From a virus, in IMG/VR virus record IMGVR_UViG_3300010150_000132, positions 1 to 26,415 of that record: DNA of 26,415 bases; one strand, written 5' to 3'. Under the pieces are notes generated by a model. It worked only from the letters and a program-made list of their open reading frames with translations, did no database searches and was not told the origin of the DNA. The position numbers and the translations under genes were made by a program. Of the stretch, positions 6,033 through 13,491 are shown in pieces. Numbering within the stretch: position 1 is the first letter of the stretch; every line of letters starts with the position of its first letter.

Positions 6033-7987
6033 AGTTCAATTCCTTTCTTTTTACTCCATCGAGTATCTATTCTATCCACCTCTACTGGTGTGGTGACTTC
6101 AAAGAAATCTCCAGCAGATTCCATTAATGACTTTATTGCATCAGCCACACTTGTGTACTTGGAAGCAGTTTTCTTTTTACGATCCTGTCTTCTCGAGTAG
6201 CATGACCACTTATCAAAATCAAATACCAATTCATCATGAATACACATGATTAGCTTGCCATGATTATTCTGGGGGAAGTCGTCATCGGGTTGTAGCCATT
6301 TGTCGATGCTAATCATGGCTTGGTTCAAGATGTCTCCAGCAGACCCTTGGATCTTATAGTTCGTTCCAATGTACGACCTGTCATTTGGGACATGTAATTT
6401 GTACCCACCAATAGTACGTACGAATCCATTCTTTCGGACTTCTTTAATTGTGTTGTCCATGAAGTCTCCGATGCCGGGATAAGCTTCCTTGAAGATCTTG
6501 TCGAAATTCTTTTTACCGGTCATCGCTTCCAGCTTTGCTCTACCTGCTCCGTAGATCAATCCGAAGTTAACACCCTTGGCTGCTTTTCGACTGATGTCAC
6601 ATAGGTCAGCGGTGAGAGCATGAATATCTGCACCATCTTCAAATGCCTGTAGTAGTTTTTCTTCCTTGGCGAGAACCGAAAGTATTCGTAGCTCCAGTTG
6701 GGAGTAGTCTGCTGCGAACCATACATGACCTTTCGCAGGTCCAAATACATCTCGCAGGCAGAAGTCATCAACCTCGTTACCAAAGGCATCCTTTCCTCCA
6801 GCACCAATATTCTGCCCATTAGGATTTGAGGATGACCATCGAGTCGTCTTCGTACCTGTCTGATTGAACGAAGGGTGCAAGACGGTCTTCTTACCCTCCC
6901 TCAGAGATAGATCTTTATAGCTCTGGAGGTACTGCGAGCAAGTTTTATTCTTTCGATAAGCCATGATGTTCCGAATGAACCTGCTGGCTTTAGACTTCTT
7001 AGAAACGTGATTCTCGTATAAGTCCAAAAGAGTACTGGCTGCAGTGCTAGCTCCAGTCTTTGTCGTCTGGATAACTGGGCACTTCAATCCTTTCTGGCGA
7101 GCGGAGGTTTCCCCATCTGGATCTCCATATAAGACCTTCGATATTTGAATACTTGATCGGATGTTGAATTCATCATCTAGAAAATCCTCTGCAATCTCTA
7201 TACAGGTTTGCTCGCATCCATCAGCAGCTTCTAAATATCGTTTAATTTCTGAAGACAAGATGCGAGGCTTGATCGTTACCCCCTCCTGCTCCATTCGATA
7301 AGTGATAGGTACGAGTTGTTTTCGAACTTCATAATGTTCACGTAAGCCTTCATCATCTAAAGCTGCTCGATCATACATCATCCAGAGCAGCATAGTTCGA
7401 ACAACGTCTTGCACAGCGTACTTTTCTAGTACGGAGGATTCTGGGTCCACTGCTTTAGGCAGCCAGTAGTCACAACGAACATTGCTTGTGTTGCTCAGGG
7501 TTGTTCCCAAAGTCCATCCTCGAGCCTTAGCAGCCCTTCTCGAAGCCCTCACCGACTCTAAAAGGTCATCTTCATCATCAGCCATAATGTCCAAATAATT
7601 CTCTGCCAGAGGTTTTAGCCCATGGGACTCCTCACTATTGCATACGTGCGAAGCTAGCAGCGTGTCCTCGAATCCTGCAAGTGTAGCTTCGAACGAATGG
7701 TTGTCGAAAGGAAGCGAAGCCCAATCTGGGAAGGCAAGTCGAATCCCTAAATTGTGCAAAGCTTTCACGTCAAATTTTATATTGTGAAAGACTAATGTCT
7801 CACCATCGATGTAATCTACGAGTTCTTGGATTTCCTCTTCAGAAGCCATGACTTGTCGAGTGTGTGGATCGACTGCCCACTCCCACAGCTTCGTAAGTCC
7901 GTTCTCGTCACAGGTAGATACTGCGAAAGGCATATCGCCATGGAACATATCTACTCCAGTGGTTTCCGTGTCTATTGCAATTAGCAT
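6029..7987 (-). CDS. polA-like: DNA polymerase I-type (family A) with 3'-5' exonuclease
   Basis: A 652-aa phage replicative polymerase. The N-terminal third is a DnaQ-like proofreading exonuclease: exo I IDTETTG (D6, E8), exo II FHNIKFD, and the exo III aspartate in the YAVQDVV segment. The polymerase domain shows motif A (ADYSQLELRIL), motif B (RKAAKGVNFGLIYGAG) and motif C (CIHDELVFD), with YKIQGSAGDI between B and C. No 5'-3' exonuclease domain is present, as usual for phage enzymes. The residue corresponding to E. coli Pol I F762 is phenylalanine. The ATG overlaps the glycosyltransferase stop by 7 bp, so the two are co-translated. The catalytic set is complete. Confidence 0.95.
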   Translation of the reverse strand: MLIAIDTETTGVDMFHGDMPFAVSTCDENGLTKLWEWAVDPHTRQVMASEEEIQELVDYIDGETLVFHNIKFDVKALHNLGIRLAFPDWASLPFDNHSFEATLAGFEDTLLASHVCNSEESHGLKPLAENYLDIMADDEDDLLESVRASRRAAKARGWTLGTTLSNTSNVRCDYWLPKAVDPESSVLEKYAVQDVVRTMLLWMMYDRAALDDEGLREHYEVRKQLVPITYRMEQEGVTIKPRILSSEIKRYLEAADGCEQTCIEIAEDFLDDEFNIRSSIQISKVLYGDPDGETSARQKGLKCPVIQTTKTGASTAASTLLDLYENHVSKKSKASRFIRNIMAYRKNKTCSQYLQSYKDLSLREGKKTVLHPSFNQTGTKTTRWSSSNPNGQNIGAGGKDAFGNEVDDFCLRDVFGPAKGHVWFAADYSQLELRILSVLAKEEKLLQAFEDGADIHALTADLCDISRKAAKGVNFGLIYGAGRAKLEAMTGKKNFDKIFKEAYPGIGDFMDNTIKEVRKNGFVRTIGGYKLHVPNDRSYIGTNYKIQGSAGDILNQAMISIDKWLQPDDDFPQNNHGKLIMCIHDELVFDFDKWSCYSRRQDRKKKTASKYTSVADAIKSLMESAGDFFEVTTPVEVDRIDTRWSKKKGIEL

Positions 7988-9192
7988 TTTGATTTCCCAA
8001 TGTACAACCCATAGTCATTGTTGGTTGCAGCTATTTGGACTCCCCTCTTTCGTTCTAAATAGTTGAATTTAAATGGTCGGTAGTCTACGTGGTGATGCCA
8101 GCGGTTGAATTTCCAGACAACTTTTGTAACGTCTGGATGCTGCTCCACCAAAGATTCCGCAAACTTTCTTCTTTGATCTTGGTCGGTATAAACGTGATCA
8201 GTGTTTCCCCCCTTCATTCGCATAGTGGTTACTTTGTCTGCAAGAAATGTATTGAATAAAATCGTGCATTGACCTGATTTTAAAATCCGCAATGAAAGAT
8301 CAGTGTCTTCGTTGTATCGCCCCCGCCACCTGAAGTCCAAATCGTTTCGCAAAAGGATGCATGAGTAGATCCTAGTGTTCAACGTGTATGGAGGTACTTT
8401 GTCAGTGACTTTGCAGAAGCTATGGTAATTGAATCCTGCCTGCCCAATATTTTTGTAGCGAAGTACGAAATCTTCTGCTGCTTTAAAGATCGCAGAAGTC
8501 TTTACTTTGATCTTCGTGTTGCGGACGAGTCGGTCGAAATCCTGAATGTTATCATCCAGTATCCAGTGCCACTTTTCTCCTCTTCGAGTTGAGTAGTCCC
8601 ATACCCAGTTACGTGCAGGGATGGAGCCTTGATCAAGATCACTGAAGGGAAGCGTTAACAGGTTTGCCTCCCCCATTGCTGCTGCGTAATCATCGTAGTC
8701 AACAGGCTCTATGACAACCTTGTGAGGTATTCCCATTCGGGATAAAGCTCTGCTTGTGATACAGCTAGTTGCTCGAGACTTGGAGATGACATAGAAAGGG
8801 AATTGTGGTGGATGACTTTCCTTGCTGAACCACGCTCGCCCCCTGCAATGCTTTCCCCTATCCAGTTTGGGATACCATATGCTTTTCGTCTTATTGGTAA
8901 TCTTTTGCTGAGTCACTCGAGCGAAGCTACTCCTGATCTCTTCACTATCCTGTAGGTGCACCGTCAATAATTTGTAAGGCTCTTTTTTATTTTGCACAAA
9001 GTCTGGCATCCCCACCCAATGTTCCTCCCAGTCCTGTACACAGGGTGGAGCAGATCTTTTGATCTTCCTCTTTGTGGTTGTTTCTTGGGATGGAAGTAGG
9101 AGTTCGTCGCAATCAGAAATATCGAGTCGGAGTCTATCTGAGAATTCCTTTACGAAATCTTCTGATGCAAACCTCACGTAGATCTTTTGCAT
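7981..9192 (-). CDS. TAGT-type (TET/JBP-associated) glycosyltransferase with an extra N-terminal domain
   Basis: 403 aa. The C-terminal ~280 residues match what I know of the TAGT/GREB1-related glycosyltransferase family: FYVISKSRA at ~134, VVIEPVDYDDY, LPFSD, PARNWVWD at ~192, HWILDDNIQDFDRL at ~209 (DD of a DxD-like metal/nucleotide-sugar site), EDFVLRYKNIGQAGFNY, and NEDTDLSLR at ~294. The family is predicted to put sugars on hydroxylated bases in phage DNA. The first ~110 residues form another module (DWEEHWVGMPDF, then KSIWYPKL) also seen in phage relatives. The ATG at 9192 follows AAGGA, whereas 9249 would overlap the upstream gene. No base hydroxylase or hydroxymethylase is in this window, so the substrate base is unknown. 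Confidence 0.75.
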   Translation of the reverse strand: MQKIYVRFASEDFVKEFSDRLRLDISDCDELLLPSQETTTKRKIKRSAPPCVQDWEEHWVGMPDFVQNKKEPYKLLTVHLQDSEEIRSSFARVTQQKITNKTKSIWYPKLDRGKHCRGRAWFSKESHPPQFPFYVISKSRATSCITSRALSRMGIPHKVVIEPVDYDDYAAAMGEANLLTLPFSDLDQGSIPARNWVWDYSTRRGEKWHWILDDNIQDFDRLVRNTKIKVKTSAIFKAAEDFVLRYKNIGQAGFNYHSFCKVTDKVPPYTLNTRIYSCILLRNDLDFRWRGRYNEDTDLSLRILKSGQCTILFNTFLADKVTTMRMKGGNTDHVYTDQDQRRKFAESLVEQHPDVTKVVWKFNRWHHHVDYRPFKFNYLERKRGVQIAATNNDYGLYIGKSKC

Positions 9193-9193
9193 A

Positions 9194-9325
9194 TCAAGAA
9201 TCCTTCTCGACTCGATACCCACATTGGACTTCAGTACAGACTTGTTCACCGTCTTCAGAGATCTGCATTAATCCACCGCACGCTGGGCAAACAACATCAC
9301 TTGTTATAGGTCTAGCTTTACTCAT
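9194..9325 (-). CDS. Small zinc-ribbon protein, 43 aa
   Basis: Two cysteine pairs define a zinc ribbon: VCPACGG and a second pair with spacing CTEVQCGY, joined by a short beta-hairpin (LMQISEDGEQ). Rubredoxin-like ribbons of this size are common in phages and usually of unknown role. The ATG at 9325 has GGAAAG upstream; longer ATGs run into the neighbour. It lies between a terminator (9338-9375) and the glycosyltransferase, with only 1 bp to that gene's start, so the two are probably translated together. Confidence 0.65.
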   Translation of the reverse strand: MSKARPITSDVVCPACGGLMQISEDGEQVCTEVQCGYRVEKDS

Positions 9326-9337
9326 GGTTGGTTCTTT

Positions 9338-9375
9338 CCAAAAAGAAAGGGAGGGCATGCGAACACACCCTCCCT
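9338..9375 (-). terminator. Rho-independent terminator downstream of the SSB-like gene
   Basis: On the minus strand AGGGAGGG-type arms (9348-9355 and 9368-9375) form an 8-bp G+C-rich stem with a 12-nt loop, followed by TTTCTTTTT. It lies 18 bp after the SSB-like stop and before the zinc-ribbon gene. No clear promoter follows it, so it probably works as a partial terminator lowering expression of the zinc ribbon, glycosyltransferase and polymerase relative to the SSB-like gene. Confidence 0.75.
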
Positions 9376-9392
9376 CGCTCGGGCTTACTGAC

Positions 9393-10097
9393 TTAGAAGG
9401 GGATATCGCCAAGATAATCACCCAGTGAATCCCACGAAACACCTTCGAAGGTTTTATCATCCGAAGTGACAAGATCCACAGTTTCATCATCTGTGTCTAC
9501 CTCCGTCACTTCAACATGAACCGCCTTCTTTCTTTTAGGTGGCGTATAATCGTAGTAGTCACCTACTTCTGGATCGTCAGAAGCTTCTTCTTCCCCAATT
9601 TCAGGAGCAGTAGAATCATCCAATCGTTTATTAACATAAACATTGATGTAGTTATTCCCATTGAATTCGGAGTTTCGAATCCCGATCTGGACAACAGGTT
9701 TTTCTTCAACCAAGTCTGTTACAAGTGGATCAACATCATCAATCTCCAAACTGTCCACATCGACATCTGCTGCGAGGCGACCTAAGTCCGTCAGCAAACT
9801 ACCTAAAGCTTGCTCAAGCGTTCGTTGACCCTTCTCTGCAATAGAATGGAACTTGGAGACACGGACTCCTTGAAACTCTCCACGCTGCACTTCAAAGTCG
9901 AAGGCTGCATAGGCATTCCCATTCTTGTCCGTACCTGTACGACCAGATTGGACGGTGGCAACATAGGTCCCATCATCAATGGGTTGTTGCTCGTACGAGC
10001 CAGTCGATTTTACATTCTTCTTACCCCCTTCCCAAGCATCTCCTCCGACTTTTTTGATTGCTGCTGCGAAACCTTGGGTTTGTTTTTCCCGTACCAT
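9393..10097 (-). CDS. DUF669-like single-stranded DNA-binding protein
   Basis: 234 aa. The N-terminal half has the DUF669 pattern: DDGTYVATVQ, AYAAFDFEVQRGEFQGVRVSKFHSI, a helical part (TLEQALGSLLTDLGRLA) and KPVVQIGIRNSEFNGNNYINVYV. After residue ~155 comes an acidic linker, and the protein ends in YLGDIPF, which looks like the DIPF tip that bacterial SSBs use to recruit partners. Together with the neighbouring Sak4-like ATPase and nuclease this supports an ssDNA-binding role in replication and recombination. DUF669 proteins are often found beside Sak4 and family A polymerases. A terminator follows closely. Confidence 0.75.
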   Translation of the reverse strand: MVREKQTQGFAAAIKKVGGDAWEGGKKNVKSTGSYEQQPIDDGTYVATVQSGRTGTDKNGNAYAAFDFEVQRGEFQGVRVSKFHSIAEKGQRTLEQALGSLLTDLGRLAADVDVDSLEIDDVDPLVTDLVEEKPVVQIGIRNSEFNGNNYINVYVNKRLDDSTAPEIGEEEASDDPEVGDYYDYTPPKRKKAVHVEVTEVDTDDETVDLVTSDDKTFEGVSWDSLGDYLGDIPF

Positions 10098-10119
10098 AAT
10101 AATCCTAACCTTTCTTTAA

Positions 10120-10959
10120 TTAGGAGGTGACAGATGCAATTAGACTTTCGTCCAGTTGGTTATTAAATGCATCCGTTAAAATTGAATACGTTTCCTCATG
10201 GGTTTCCCCTGAAAAGAACGTCTGAAGTGGTGCACCATCGCTGGTGCGAAATTGATCTGTCGGTCCGCAAGAACTCCAGATCTTTCCCGAATTACGAACA
10301 GTCAACGCACGTTGGCTATCTGTAAATCCGAAATGAATTGCTAAGTCGCAAACAGCCTTTAGGTACTTCCATGCAGCAGGTGCACAAGTAGGAACCCATT
10401 GGTTATCACCTTCGTGAGATTCAACTTCACGTAGATGAGCATGACTGATAAATATCAATCCCTTGTTCGCATATAATAACTTGTTCATCGTTTGCTCGAA
10501 GTCATCTTTAATGACTCGCCAAGTTCTTCCATGGTCATTAACCTCGGATGGATCTTTGACACCTTTCTGATAGCAATGATGATTGATGCAGGCTTCCCAT
10601 GCACGATCTACAGTATCGATACCCACCGTACTGACAGAATCATCTTCAAGGATCGCTTGGACATAAGCTTGAATGCTCATCCACGTTGTCATCTTTGGGT
10701 TATCGAGCTCCATGTCTTTAATACTCATCGGGTCAATGTTGACCTGACGAATTTTCAAGTTGCGTCTCTTGGGCTCCAGCATGAGGATAAGTGATCCTTC
10801 AAACTGAGCAGCAAGTGATGTCTTGCCAACGCCCTTCTCCCCAAATAAACAAATGCAATAATCTAATAGATTTGTAGATGGTTCATTTAAATCGTCTGGA
10901 CTGGGAATTTTAATCTTAGAACTGGCGACTTTTTTCTTGACCTTCTTGACTCTGGACAT
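10120..10959 (-). CDS. Sak4-like RecA-fold ATPase (single-strand annealing/recombinase type)
   Basis: 279 aa. Walker A GEKGVGKTS at ~40-48 follows a short basic Lys-rich N-terminus; LEPKRRNLKI follows the P-loop helix; the Walker B-like strand is VSTVGIDTVDRAWE at ~110-120; a sensor-type strand GLIFISHAHLREVE comes later. This layout fits phage Sak4/AAA_24 proteins, RecA-like core ATPases that promote annealing together with SSB. The neighbours, a DUF669 SSB-like protein and a PD-(D/E)XK nuclease, are the usual Sak4 partners. The start is certain: GGAGG lies 8 nt upstream, inside the last codons of the nuclease gene. The alternative is a generic phage NTP-binding protein of the same fold. Confidence 0.82.
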   Translation of the reverse strand: MSRVKKVKKKVASSKIKIPSPDDLNEPSTNLLDYCICLFGEKGVGKTSLAAQFEGSLILMLEPKRRNLKIRQVNIDPMSIKDMELDNPKMTTWMSIQAYVQAILEDDSVSTVGIDTVDRAWEACINHHCYQKGVKDPSEVNDHGRTWRVIKDDFEQTMNKLLYANKGLIFISHAHLREVESHEGDNQWVPTCAPAAWKYLKAVCDLAIHFGFTDSQRALTVRNSGKIWSSCGPTDQFRTSDGAPLQTFFSGETHEETYSILTDAFNNQLDESLIASVTS

Positions 10960-10960
10960 A

Positions 10961-11929
10961 TTAATTTCCTCCGTTGGTTCGTTTGTAAAGCCCTTCAGTA
11001 CTACCTCTGGTTAGGAGATTAAAGTACCTTGATTTTCCATACTTCGTGAACAGGGCTGACGGGTTCTGGAAGTGTTGTGGTGATCCCCATGGATCAAATG
11101 GATCGTCTTTGATGCCCTGCCACCATAGGGCTACTTGATTCAAGATTGGGTTCAGGGTTCGGTTTACCCAATTCGTAATGTCTTCCTGCAGGAGTTCGAC
11201 TTTCCATCGCATGAAGTAGTAACTAGGTCGGGTCAATATATCATCTTGGACCCTCGTTGTAAACTCCATTACTGTTTCCGATTTTTTCTGGCGAAGAAGT
11301 GGTCTACGAATCACGTTGTAAAGAACTCCTGCTACCTCACGACCAGTGTGCTTCTGTAAGGCATGCACATAAAGCATCGTTTGCAAGTCTTGAGGCAACG
11401 CAGTCATAATCCCTTCTTCGTCGATCTGACCCTTTGTCTTGTTTTCCATCAGCCACAATTTGTTCTGACTGTCGATATAGGCTGCATCCCATCTGCCTCG
11501 CAATGGTATGGCGTAGCCTGCATCTGTCATATGATTTACTTGGAACGATTTTTCATGGAAAAGGTAACTGAATTCCCTATCGTGACTTTCCCAGTGTTTT
11601 GCGTATTCTTTGAAAACGATTTCCACTGTGCTGAGAATTATAGCCAATTTTTCTTTTTCCAATTTGTCCATCTTTACGGATCGTTTTTCATAAAATGGAT
11701 TAAGTATTTTCCAGCGTATAGTTTTTGGACTGCGACCCTTAGCCAACCACTCGAGACAGTCGTGGAAGACAATTCCGAATGTCAATGCTGTGGAGAAATT
11801 GGAGGAAGCCCAGCCTTCAACATAGCTCAGGCGAGCCTGTTCTTTACATAGCAACCACTCGTCCAGAAAAGAGTAAGTGATTCCATCTTTTTCGATATCC
11901 CTAAACGGTATCTGTTTCTTCTGGTCCAT
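10961..11929 (-). CDS. PD-(D/E)XK nuclease of the Cas4/RecB type
   Basis: 322 aa. Motifs follow the Cas4/RecB/PDDEXK_1 order: a helix with H56 (FGIVFHDCLEWL), the active-site core LRGRWDAAYI (D148) then LWLMENKTKGQ (E162, K164), and DLQTMLYVHAL (Q183, Y187). Phage relatives usually carry one cysteine near the N-terminus and three near the C-terminus for an Fe-S cluster. Here C28 is present but the C-terminal region (SPQHFQNPSALFTKYGKSRY and beyond) has no cysteine, so the cluster is probably absent. It likely processes DNA ends for the Sak4/SSB system. AAGGAG lies 9 nt before the ATG. It overlaps the upstream 61-aa gene by 29 bp. Confidence 0.82.
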   Translation of the reverse strand: MDQKKQIPFRDIEKDGITYSFLDEWLLCKEQARLSYVEGWASSNFSTALTFGIVFHDCLEWLAKGRSPKTIRWKILNPFYEKRSVKMDKLEKEKLAIILSTVEIVFKEYAKHWESHDREFSYLFHEKSFQVNHMTDAGYAIPLRGRWDAAYIDSQNKLWLMENKTKGQIDEEGIMTALPQDLQTMLYVHALQKHTGREVAGVLYNVIRRPLLRQKKSETVMEFTTRVQDDILTRPSYYFMRWKVELLQEDITNWVNRTLNPILNQVALWWQGIKDDPFDPWGSPQHFQNPSALFTKYGKSRYFNLLTRGSTEGLYKRTNGGN

Positions 11930-12086
11930 CTGTTACTACTCCTTTTAATACTTGTTCAACAAATTCGACTGCCTGTTTATGACTGACGAAACGGGCTACG
12001 GTAACTCCAAGTGGGCTGGCTACTTCATAGAAGCAATCATCTTCTTTGTACAAAACTTGGAATGGTGATTTTCTTCGACTCCACAT
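11901..12086 (-). CDS. Hypothetical protein, 61 aa
   Basis: Not recognised. A compact alpha/beta-looking peptide: FQVLYKEDDCFYEVASPLG, then VTVARFVSHKQAVEFVEQVL, which reads as a strand pair followed by a helix, and an acidic tail. It may be a small DUF-type fold. The ribosome binding site is weak (AGGT 5-6 nt upstream). Its 3' end overlaps the nuclease gene by 29 bp. The 46 bp before it show no recognisable signal. Confidence 0.55.
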   Translation of the reverse strand: MWSRRKSPFQVLYKEDDCFYEVASPLGVTVARFVSHKQAVEFVEQVLKGVVTDGPEETDTV

Positions 12087-12132
12087 TTATATACCTGTCA
12101 TCTTTCTAATGCAATAGGTGGTCAGGAATTAA

Positions 12133-12582
12133 TTACAAAAAATCTTCTGAGGTTCGGATCTGCCTGCAGTACTCTGCGATTAAAAGAGCATCCGCAATGG
12201 CGTGAGTGATTTTGAGTTTGGGGAACAGTTGCTGCGCCTTTCTCTTTGTCACATTCTTATCGCCCCCCGTCAGGCATGATAAATGTTTCATCCATCTCTG
12301 GGGACGAACCTCATCAAACTTGATCTCTGAGGCGATTAGCATCCCCCGAAGGAATCCGTAGCTTTGCCCAAAGCTGAACGCACTACGGACTCCCATCTGC
12401 GGGGAGCTATGAACCTTCTCGATTATTCCGAACTGAACGTCATCTTTATATTCTGAAACAATGTCCCAGAAGTCTCGCTCAGATTCTGTGATCTTGTGAG
12501 CCCAAGCTTCCGTACCACATCCACTGACGAATGCGATGCCTCCGCTCTTGCCCGGATCAATCCCGAGATAATATTCAGCCAC
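12133..12582 (-). CDS. RuvC-like Holliday junction resolvase, GTG start
   Basis: 149 aa, RNase H-fold resolvase of the phage RuvC type. Acidic catalytic positions are visible: LGIDPGKSGGIAF near the N-terminus (D), FGIIEKVHSS in the middle (E), and HAIADALLIAEYC near the C-terminus (the DA.L.A motif). FSFGQSYGFLRGM matches the conserved substrate-side helix. It probably cuts branched replication or recombination intermediates before packaging. The start is taken as GTG at 12582 because AAAGGA lies 6-7 nt upstream and the junction has the 8-bp overlap seen elsewhere. The ATG at 12666 would bury 84 bp in the upstream gene and add an unconserved leader. Confidence 0.85.
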   Translation of the reverse strand: MAEYYLGIDPGKSGGIAFVSGCGTEAWAHKITESERDFWDIVSEYKDDVQFGIIEKVHSSPQMGVRSAFSFGQSYGFLRGMLIASEIKFDEVRPQRWMKHLSCLTGGDKNVTKRKAQQLFPKLKITHAIADALLIAEYCRQIRTSEDFL

Positions 12583-13066
12583 GATATTTCCTTTCCAACA
12601 TTTCAATATCTGCTTCCGACAATCTATGATTGCCAGATCGAGTATCGACTCGATACCCTTGATCACAATATCGGAATGACAGAATTTCTGGAGCAGTACC
12701 CTTGGGTCGATTCATGCGACCTTTGTTGTACAGGTGTCGATAATAATTTACCGACTGGCGACCAGAGTCGAGATTATCTAAGAGGACTTGCTCATGTGGA
12801 AATTCTAATCGAACCTGTCGATCAATTTCCGCATTGGTCATCTTCTTTATTCTCGGGAGCAATTCATTACCCTCGAACAGCGTTGCCCAGAATGACATGA
12901 TCCCTAACCCAGTTTTCTTTCCGTGGGTTCGATGCCATGTCTTACGTGGAGCATCGGGAGTATTTTTAATATTTAAAAGTTTGTCCAGTTGGGACGTGTT
13001 AACTTTTTCAGACTTCTTCTTAGCTGCGAGTTTAGTTTTTGCTCGAGCCTTATTTAAGCTTGGCAT
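12575..13066 (-). CDS. Hypothetical basic protein, 163 aa
   Basis: Not recognised. Strongly basic N-terminus (KARAKTKLAAKKKSEK), a central FWATLFEGNELLPRIKK segment, then an alternating charged region with TNAEIDRQVRLEFP. That last part reads like a helix-turn-helix or DNA-binding segment of the sort in phage regulatory or junction-binding proteins, but this is only a resemblance. AAAGGAGAG lies upstream of the ATG. It is the second gene of the unit starting at the 13330-13356 promoter and overlaps the resolvase start by 8 bp, so a role with the resolvase is possible. Confidence 0.65.
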   Translation of the reverse strand: MPSLNKARAKTKLAAKKKSEKVNTSQLDKLLNIKNTPDAPRKTWHRTHGKKTGLGIMSFWATLFEGNELLPRIKKMTNAEIDRQVRLEFPHEQVLLDNLDSGRQSVNYYRHLYNKGRMNRPKGTAPEILSFRYCDQGYRVDTRSGNHRLSEADIEMLERKYRG

Positions 13067-13295
13067 CTTGCTCTCCTTTCAAAGTAGCAATGGTGAACTC
13101 TAATGAATAAACCCCTCGTTCAAACTTCCTCACGATAGGAATGTTACTCTGGATTAATTCGTCAGATATCCCAGCGTTCTTTAATTCTTCTGCAGATGAA
13201 ATTGCAGTAGCTTTCTTTGGGGCTGGGGTTTTAGTTTTTGGTAATGGAGAATCCACTACCACAGTCTTAGGTTTTTTCTCAGGCTTTTTAGCCAT
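13050..13295 (-). CDS. Hypothetical protein with a Lys/Pro-rich N-terminus, 81 aa
   Basis: First gene of the leftward DNA metabolism unit. Residues 1-36 are Lys/Pro/Ala-rich and probably disordered (MAKKPEKKPKTVVVD, then TKTPAPKK). The rest is a small fold with SSAEELKNAGISDELIQ and FERGVYSLEFTIATLKG. The start at 13295 is chosen because AAAGGAG lies 8-9 nt upstream; the ATG at 13322 has no ribosome binding site and lies against the promoter. An early, possibly DNA-binding accessory protein is plausible but unproven. Confidence 0.65.
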   Translation of the reverse strand: MAKKPEKKPKTVVVDSPLPKTKTPAPKKATAISSAEELKNAGISDELIQSNIPIVRKFERGVYSLEFTIATLKGEQDAKLK

Positions 13296-13329
13296 TTTCG
13301 TACTCCTTTCATAAAGTAACAATTACAAG

Positions 13330-13356
13330 CTTATACCCAACACCCAGATCTGGCAA
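13330..13356 (-). promoter_or_regulatory. Leftward promoter with TTGCCA-N15-TATAAGCTT
   Basis: Minus strand TTGCCA (13351-13356), 15-bp spacer, TATAAG (13330-13335) running on into CTT. It lies 34 bp before the ATG at 13295 and would drive the 13.3-to-5.4 kb leftward unit. Spacing and the nine bases TATAAGCTT are identical to the element at 5379-5405. Confidence 0.65.
13344..13353. promoter_or_regulatory. 10-bp palindrome at the leftward promoter, possible operator
   Basis: CCAGATCTGG is a perfect palindrome overlapping the -35 box of the leftward promoter. Its position would suit an operator for a dimeric regulator, but it could be chance: it is short and no second copy was noticed nearby. 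Confidence 0.3.
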
Positions 13357-13404
13357 CCCTAAAAAAGAATTAATAAAAAACTGACCAAAATACGGATTAC
13401 TCTA

Positions 13405-13433
13405 TTGACTGCACCCCTAATGGACGATATTCT
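13405..13433 (+). promoter_or_regulatory. Rightward promoter for the helicase gene
   Basis: TTGACT (13405-13410), 17-bp spacer, TATTCT (13428-13433). The transcript would begin near 13440 with a ~50-nt AU-rich leader before the ATG at 13492. The -10 box is a moderate match. Together with the leftward promoter this makes 13296-13491 a divergent control region. Confidence 0.45.
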
Positions 13434-13491
13434 TTAGTACATGAGTTGACGAGTAAGTATTTAAATTCAAATTTTTATAAGGTATAGAGAC

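Noticed and set aside
11363-11851. 162-codon plus-strand frame antisense to the PD-(D/E)XK nuclease
   Set aside because: The nuclease strand carries the catalytic motifs; the antisense frame is Phe/Cys-rich with no domain signal.
13446-13481. Second rightward promoter from TTGACG and TATAAG
   Set aside because: The boxes are 24 bp apart, too far for a sigma-70 promoter, and the -10 would almost touch the start codon.
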